Assembly (NCBI RefSeq): GCF_900187385.1
Contig: NZ_FYEY01000001.1
Location: 1,364,001 to 1,428,000 of the forward strand
Length of the DNA: 64,000 bases
Reading direction: 5' to 3'
Source: Streptomyces sp. 2114.4
GTDB taxonomy: Bacteria > Actinomycetota > Actinomycetes > Streptomycetales > Streptomycetaceae
Shown: piece by piece, positions 59,354 through 64,000 of the stretch
Layout of the letters: the number at the start of each line of letters is the position of its first letter
Position numbering within the stretch: position 1 is the stretch's first letter
Made by a program: the position numbers and the translations under genes
The notes under the pieces: model-generated
The model's database searches: none
The model's input: only the letters and a program-made list of their open reading frames with translations
Told to the model about the DNA's origin: nothing

Positions 59354-61149
59354 TGGGCTTCTTCGACGAGGTGGACCGCGTCACCCAGTCGGCCCGCGAC
59401 ACCTTCGCCGACGGGGTGCAGACCGTCACCCACGGCACGTCGAAGCTGCTTGATGCAGCGGGCGCACACGACTGGGCCGACAAGGCCGACGCAGCCGGCT
59501 CCTGGGCGGCCGAGGGGCTGGGTGCCCAGACCCGCGAGCTCGAGCTGAACGAGACCGACGACCCCGCCCTGCTGCTGCACGGGGACGCGAGCAGCATCCG
59601 TAAGTCCGCCCGGCAGGTGAAGAAGTTGGGCGCGGCCTTCGAGCGTACCGGCCTTGCACTGCGGAAGATGGATCCCTCGGACTGGCACGGAAAGGCCGCC
59701 GACCGCTTTCGCGAGAAGGTGCAGACCCACCCCAAGCGCTGGCTGAGCGCCGCCGACTCGTTCGAGGACGCGGCCGCTGCGCTGGATCACTACGCCGACA
59801 CGGTCGAGTGGGCGGGTAAGCAGGCCCGCGAGGCGGTCGAGCGGTGGAAGCGGGCCCAGAAGCTGACCGTGGCGGCCGTGGAGCAGTACAAGCGCAAGGT
59901 CGACGACTACACCGAGCAGGCCGACGCCGACGGGCAGCAGTCCCCGCAGAAGCCGGGCCCGTTCCACGACCCCGGCGACGAGGGACGCAAGTCCGCGGAG
60001 CACCTGCTCAAGACGGCCCGCAGCCAGCGCGACAGCGCCGGCGCCCAACTGGCCGTGAAGCTCGCCCGAGGCACCGGCCGGGCACCGGCCGAGCCCCAGG
60101 GCTTGGACCGCCTCAAGCGCGAAGTCGGCAACACGGTGAAGAACCAGCTGGTCGGGGCCGAGCACCAGCTGGGCGGCATCGTCAAGACCGGCACCTCGTT
60201 GCTGCGCCTGGTCCGCACGGTCAACCCCCAGGACCCCTACAACCTGACCCACCCGGCCGACTACACCACCCACCTCACCGGTGTCGCCGGCGGCCTGATT
60301 CACACTGCCAACCACCCCACCGAGCTGGTCAAGGGCTTCATCGGCGAGGGTTGGAGCACCGACCGCAACCAGGCCATCGGCGCCTTCGCGACGAACTTCC
60401 TCGGCGGCGGAGGCGCCGCGAGCAAGGTCGGAGCCAAAGCCGTCGCCCACGGCATGGAAAGCGCTGCCGCCAAAGACGCTGCCAAGACCGCTGCAAAGGA
60501 CTCGGCCGGCTTTGCCGGGCACGGCGATGACGCGGCCGACGCAGCTCGGCATGCCGATGATGCGGCAACGCATGCCGATGATGCTGCCGAGCACGCCGAC
60601 GACGCCGGGGCGGGTAAGGATCTGGACCCGGACGACCCGCGCAGCCTTCCCGCAGCCGTGGACAAGAACGTCGACATCGACAGCTTCAGCCACAAGCCGG
60701 TGTGGCGCGAAGACCACGAGCCGCTGTACCGCAACGACAACCGTCATCCCCGGGAGATCTTCGACCAGGGCTTCCATCCACGCGACTCGTCCAACGGAGA
60801 CCTTCACAGCTATGTGGAGGGCAACCATGCGTCGGCCTTTGTGAGTACCACCAAGGACGCCGATGCCAACTGGGTGACCCATTACCGGTACGAGGTGGAT
60901 GCTCCCGGCGGCATCGACGTCAATCAGACCCTGCCGAACAACAAGTACCGAGGTGAGGAGGAGATCGCCTTCGCCGGAGGCATCGACCGTAAGCACATCA
61001 AGGGAGCCTGGGAGGTCGACCCCCGCACCGGAACCAAAGGTGAATGGATACCGAACCCCCACTACGAGCCTCATATCCCCAAAAAACCCGTCGCTCCCGC
61101 ACCTGAAGCACCACCCTCCAGTCAACTGCCCGAAGGATGGACCCTATGA
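59353..61149 (+). CDS. Polymorphic toxin: T7SS leader plus ADP-ribosyltransferase
   Basis: 598 residues from ATG 59353 (AAGGAG five bases before). Residues 1-240 are helical with a WHG turn at 111-113 (SDWHGKAADRFREKV), the T7SS delivery part. A middle region of about 90 residues (NPQDPYNLTHPADYTTHLTG...) leads to an His/Asp/Ala repeat linker (ADDAATHADDAAEHADD). Residues about 450-555 are an ADP-ribosyltransferase of the cholera/pertussis type: LYRNDNR (Arg460), AFVSTT (Ser498) and EEEIAF (Glu535-x-Glu537). An E-x-E rather than Q-x-E suggests arginine rather than guanine as acceptor. A Pro-rich tail follows. The next gene overlaps by four bases. Confidence 0.85.
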   Translation: MGFFDEVDRVTQSARDTFADGVQTVTHGTSKLLDAAGAHDWADKADAAGSWAAEGLGAQTRELELNETDDPALLLHGDASSIRKSARQVKKLGAAFERTGLALRKMDPSDWHGKAADRFREKVQTHPKRWLSAADSFEDAAAALDHYADTVEWAGKQAREAVERWKRAQKLTVAAVEQYKRKVDDYTEQADADGQQSPQKPGPFHDPGDEGRKSAEHLLKTARSQRDSAGAQLAVKLARGTGRAPAEPQGLDRLKREVGNTVKNQLVGAEHQLGGIVKTGTSLLRLVRTVNPQDPYNLTHPADYTTHLTGVAGGLIHTANHPTELVKGFIGEGWSTDRNQAIGAFATNFLGGGGAASKVGAKAVAHGMESAAAKDAAKTAAKDSAGFAGHGDDAADAARHADDAATHADDAAEHADDAGAGKDLDPDDPRSLPAAVDKNVDIDSFSHKPVWREDHEPLYRNDNRHPREIFDQGFHPRDSSNGDLHSYVEGNHASAFVSTTKDADANWVTHYRYEVDAPGGIDVNQTLPNNKYRGEEEIAFAGGIDRKHIKGAWEVDPRTGTKGEWIPNPHYEPHIPKKPVAPAPEAPPSSQLPEGWTL

Positions 61150-61553
61150 GTCGCCAGCTCCCCGACCGTTTCGACGTCCTCGCCTTCAACGGCGACCAGC
61201 AGGCCGACGCCGTCCTGCGCTGGGAGGGCGAATACTGCGATTTCACCGTGACCGCCGACGGCCCTTGGGGGCATGTCACCGGCAGAGCGGATGACTGCTT
61301 CGAGGCGCTCACCCGCATCCGCGAGCAGATCGAACCCCAGGGGTGGCTCCTGGGTGTCAACGGCTCGCGTCGCGACACCTGGCCCTCCGGGATGTGCCGT
61401 GGTACGGGGGGTTTCCTCGTCTACCTGCTCAGGCCCGGGCTTCGCCCCACCGGCGCCGATCGCATCCAGACGTTCCACCCCGCACCCCGCGAGACGCTGG
61501 CCACTGTCGCCGAGCAGATCGCCTTCGAAGAGCAGTGGAGCCAGTCACTGTGA
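61146..61553 (+). CDS. Candidate immunity protein for the ADP-ribosyltransferase
   Basis: 135 residues. ATG 61146 overlaps the toxin stop (ATGA), so expression is tied to the toxin. The sequence (VLAFNGDQQADAVLRWEGEY, DCFEALTRIREQIEPQGWLL, VNGSRRDTWPSGMCRGTGGF) matches a family of about 130 residues common in Streptomyces near T7SS and toxin genes. Cytosolic, no signal or membrane segment. Position implies immunity, but the family's breadth also allows a general regulator or chaperone role. Confidence 0.65.
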   Translation: MSRQLPDRFDVLAFNGDQQADAVLRWEGEYCDFTVTADGPWGHVTGRADDCFEALTRIREQIEPQGWLLGVNGSRRDTWPSGMCRGTGGFLVYLLRPGLRPTGADRIQTFHPAPRETLATVAEQIAFEEQWSQSL

Positions 61554-64000
61554 CCACCCCGGCCGGCCCTGCCCCCGCCATTCCCCCGGTCACCGAGGCT
61601 CTGCGGGCCCAGGCCGCACAGCAGCGCGGCGGCTACGTGTACGCGATCGACCCGTACTTCGACCCCAACGGCGCCGTTCCCCCGTACGGCATCGTCGGCG
61701 GCTGGTCCGTCGGCAGCGCCGGCCAGCTCGTTTCCTTCACGCACAACCAGAACTACCGCCCGTCGCCGACGGCGTTGGAGTTCCCGCCCCCTGTCACGGC
61801 CCTGGACCAAGCCCTACAGCGCGCCGTCACCGGTTACGGCAGCGAGCAGGAACTCCTCGCGGCTTTTCACGACGCCACGCTCATCCTGTTCAGCCAGGAG
61901 GGGCAGACCGGCCTCTACACCGTCGTCGAGGACGACGGCAGCCGCTACATCCCGGCCTTCACCCACCCCACCCACACCCCCGACGCCTGGCACCAGTGGC
62001 AACAGGCGACCGGCCGGCACCTTGCCGCCACCGGCCTCCCGGTCCGTCTCAACCCCGGCCACCGCATCAGCCTGACCATCCCGGGCGCGGCCGGGAATCA
62101 AGCCGGTGGCGAGAAGGCCGGCCCCAATTCTTCGCCCTCCGCCTCGCCCTCCGGCCTCCCCGAGGCCCTCGTGGATGCCCCGCTGCTCGCCGCGGGCCTG
62201 CTCGCGGCGCTCGGCCGCCGACGCCGCACGGCCCTGTGGCAGTCCGCCATGGGCGCCAAGGGCCGCCGCACCCCGGAGCTTCGCCGGCCGACGGGGGGCG
62301 CCGCCGATACCCAAGATGCGCTGCTCGTCGGGGCCGACCCGCAGGCCGTACGCGATCTCGACCACGCCCTGAGGGGCCTGGCGTCCGCCTTGAGCGTCGA
62401 ATCGCGCACCCTGCCGACCGTCTACGGTGCCTGGCTCACCGACAGCGAGCTGAGCCTCCAGCTCGCCCATCCCGCGGGTAAGGCCCCAGCACCTTGGCAG
62501 CTCGGCCAGAACGAGACGATCTGGCGCATCCAACGGGCCGACATCCCGGTGCACGAAACAGACACCGGCACTGCCGCCCCCTACCCGGGCCTGGTCAGCC
62601 TCGGCAGCCTCGACGGCGCGCGCCTGCTGCTGAACCTCGAAGCCGCCCCCGGACTCGTCTCACTCACCGGCACGCACGCGGACCAAAGTGCCGTCCTCAC
62701 GTCGGTCGCCGCGGAGCTCGCCACCAGCGGCTGGTCGGACCGCATGACAGTCACCCTCGTCGGCTTCGGCAAGGAACTCACCACGCTCGACCCCACCCGC
62801 GTCCGCCACTTCGACGACGTCGAAGCCCTCATGGAAACCATGGAGGCGGAAACCCGGCAGCGGCGCGGTGCCCTCGCCATGGCGGGCCACGACTCCGTAC
62901 AGCAGCCCCCATGGGCGCCCCACCTGGTCCTCCTCGCCGCACAGCCGACCGAGGAGCAGGCAGCGAAGTTCGCCGAGCTCGTTGCCGACTCCGGCCGGCT
63001 GGGCATCAGCTACCTGGCGGCCACCGAGGAGAACGGCCTGCCAGGCGCCACCTGGAAACTCGGCATCACCCCCGAGGGACGCCTCCTGGCCCCACTCCTC
63101 GGCCTGGAACTGCAAGCACAGCTCCTGCCCCGGGCCCAGTACGATGCTGTGGTCCAGCTCTTCGCCGGTGCCACACCCGACGACGACCGCGACTCGGACC
63201 CCAGCACCCCTCAGTTCATGGTGGACATCACCCCGAGCGGACGACCCGCGGTGTACGCACGGCTGGTCGGCACCTACGAGATCACCGGCCTCGACGCACC
63301 TGACGCCGAGCACGGCCCGCTTCTCCACGAGGCGCTGGCCATGCTCCTGCTCCATCGCGAAGGAGTGCACCCGCGCGTTCTGGCCGCCGGACTGTGGCCC
63401 CGCGGCGTAACCGAGGAGGTCCGTGACGCCCTCGTCGAACGCCTGCGAACCTGGCTGGGGAGCGACCCCGACGGAACCCCGCGGCTCGGCACCGACACCA
63501 CCGGTCGGCTCACCCTCGCGCCGTCCGTCGTCTCCGACCTCGACGTGCTCCGCACCCTCCACTACGAGGCCACCGCGGGCAGCGGCGCAAGCAACGCACG
63601 CCTCCGGGAACGCCTGCTCAACGACGCCCTGGCACTCGCCCACGGCCCCCTGCTCGCAAACCGCCCACAGGGCCGCTATACCTGGCTTTCCCACGAGATC
63701 AGCGAGGCCCGGCTGCCCCTACTGGTGGCAGACGTCGCACTGGCCCTGTCCGCCCACCACTTGGAGGCCGGCAACCCGGCACCAGCGCTCAAGGCCCTCA
63801 ACGCAGCCTTGACCACCACGCCGACGGACGAGCGACTCTGGAACGAACTTCTCCGCGCCGCACACGCCACAGGCGATGCGGCCGAGCTCGAAGCAACGGC
63901 AGCATCGCTCCTTGCCCGCCATCACGAGCACAGCGGCGGCGCCCGTAGCCTCCCGCCCCGCACCGAGGCCCTCCTCGACGAGCTCTTGCCGTCCTGGCGT
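61550..64000 (+). CDS. Single-segment membrane protein with SARP/BTAD C-terminus (partial)
   Basis: 817 codons without a stop to the window end. GTG 61550 overlaps the previous stop (GTGA). Residues 1-190 form a soluble domain (GGYVYAIDPYFDPNGAVPPY, TLILFSQEGQTGLYTVVED). A single hydrophobic stretch (DAPLLAAGLLAALG, about 206-219) before RRRRTALW is the likely membrane segment. A middle domain of about 330 residues (LLLNLEAAPGLVSLTGTHAD; a nucleotide-free ATPase-like fold is possible) follows. From about residue 590 comes a winged helix (LLHEALAMLLLHREGVHPRV, LAAGLWPRGVTEEVRDALVE) and a BTAD-like helical repeat (LPLLVADVALALSAHHLEAG). This layout suggests a membrane-tethered SARP-like regulator of the toxin operon. 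Confidence 0.75.
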   Translation, partial: MTTPAGPAPAIPPVTEALRAQAAQQRGGYVYAIDPYFDPNGAVPPYGIVGGWSVGSAGQLVSFTHNQNYRPSPTALEFPPPVTALDQALQRAVTGYGSEQELLAAFHDATLILFSQEGQTGLYTVVEDDGSRYIPAFTHPTHTPDAWHQWQQATGRHLAATGLPVRLNPGHRISLTIPGAAGNQAGGEKAGPNSSPSASPSGLPEALVDAPLLAAGLLAALGRRRRTALWQSAMGAKGRRTPELRRPTGGAADTQDALLVGADPQAVRDLDHALRGLASALSVESRTLPTVYGAWLTDSELSLQLAHPAGKAPAPWQLGQNETIWRIQRADIPVHETDTGTAAPYPGLVSLGSLDGARLLLNLEAAPGLVSLTGTHADQSAVLTSVAAELATSGWSDRMTVTLVGFGKELTTLDPTRVRHFDDVEALMETMEAETRQRRGALAMAGHDSVQQPPWAPHLVLLAAQPTEEQAAKFAELVADSGRLGISYLAATEENGLPGATWKLGITPEGRLLAPLLGLELQAQLLPRAQYDAVVQLFAGATPDDDRDSDPSTPQFMVDITPSGRPAVYARLVGTYEITGLDAPDAEHGPLLHEALAMLLLHREGVHPRVLAAGLWPRGVTEEVRDALVERLRTWLGSDPDGTPRLGTDTTGRLTLAPSVVSDLDVLRTLHYEATAGSGASNARLRERLLNDALALAHGPLLANRPQGRYTWLSHEISEARLPLLVADVALALSAHHLEAGNPAPALKALNAALTTTPTDERLWNELLRAAHATGDAAELEATAASLLARHHEHSGGARSLPPRTEALLDELLPSWR

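Overview
The window is high-GC actinobacterial chromosome, almost certainly Streptomyces. GC-rich third codon positions give long antisense shadow frames everywhere. The gene content fits the genus: Tat-exported enzymes, leaderless GTG/ATG starts, an argCJBDR cluster, a BluB-CobT fusion, a LAxTG-type sorting signal and type VII secretion (T7SS) toxin genes.

Layout. 1-11.3 kb: cobalamin genes (a cobT fused to bluB behind about 830 disordered residues, then cobL), an acetyltransferase, and the methionine transporter metNIQ preceded by a leaderless 28-codon Cys/Met-rich leader ORF. Two small membrane proteins end at a perfect-palindrome terminator. 11.3-22.4 kb: acetyltransferase, secreted glycerophosphodiesterase, PlsC, Tat-exported 5'-nucleotidase, a TetR/MFS efflux pair with a clear operator, argH and argG with an ARG-box-like palindrome, and tRNA-Pro(GGG). 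22.4-25.2 kb: TrmO-like protein, then a scarred locus with a frameshifted, truncated XRE/TPR regulator, a GNAT lacking its N-terminus and a short HATPase. 25.2-31.7 kb: MscS channel and the argC-J-B-D-R cluster with ARG boxes before argC. 31.7-38.2 kb: two related secreted proteins (one with a sorting signal), a decayed stretch with an MFS remnant, a rifampicin-monooxygenase-like gene (rox) with a rifamycin-associated element, an amine-oxidase remnant and a methyltransferase. 38.2-50.6 kb: TetR/TetX-like monooxygenase pair, a LysR effector-domain protein without an HTH, methyltransferase, LuxR regulator, a frameshifted MerR gene with an intact-looking MerR promoter, a catalytically degenerate histidine-phosphatase relative, and a MocR/EamA divergent pair whose start codons overlap.

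50.6-58.2 kb: GHL10-like glycosidase and 3-hydroxybutyryl-CoA dehydrogenase (HBDH). The last 95 bp of the HBDH gene recur 4667 bp downstream, directly after a tyrosine-integrase remnant. The interval therefore looks like a decayed integrated element. Its cargo is a small secreted protein plus an FtsX-type ABC transporter. An IS701-like transposase remnant follows.

58.2-64 kb: a tightly coupled operon running off the window. It holds an SseB-like protein, a WXG-like T7SS substrate/partner, a 598-residue polymorphic toxin with a cholera-toxin-like ADP-ribosyltransferase C-terminus, a candidate immunity protein, and a large protein with one membrane segment and a SARP/BTAD-like C-terminus. This toxin operon and the integrated-element cargo are the strongest candidates for undescribed biology.

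How the genes work together. The arg genes share ArgR control. MetNIQ expression is probably set by translation of its leader. Several efflux or drug-modifying genes sit beside their own repressor or responsive element. The last operon combines delivery, toxin, self-protection and a membrane-linked regulator. All functions are inferred from sequence reading alone.
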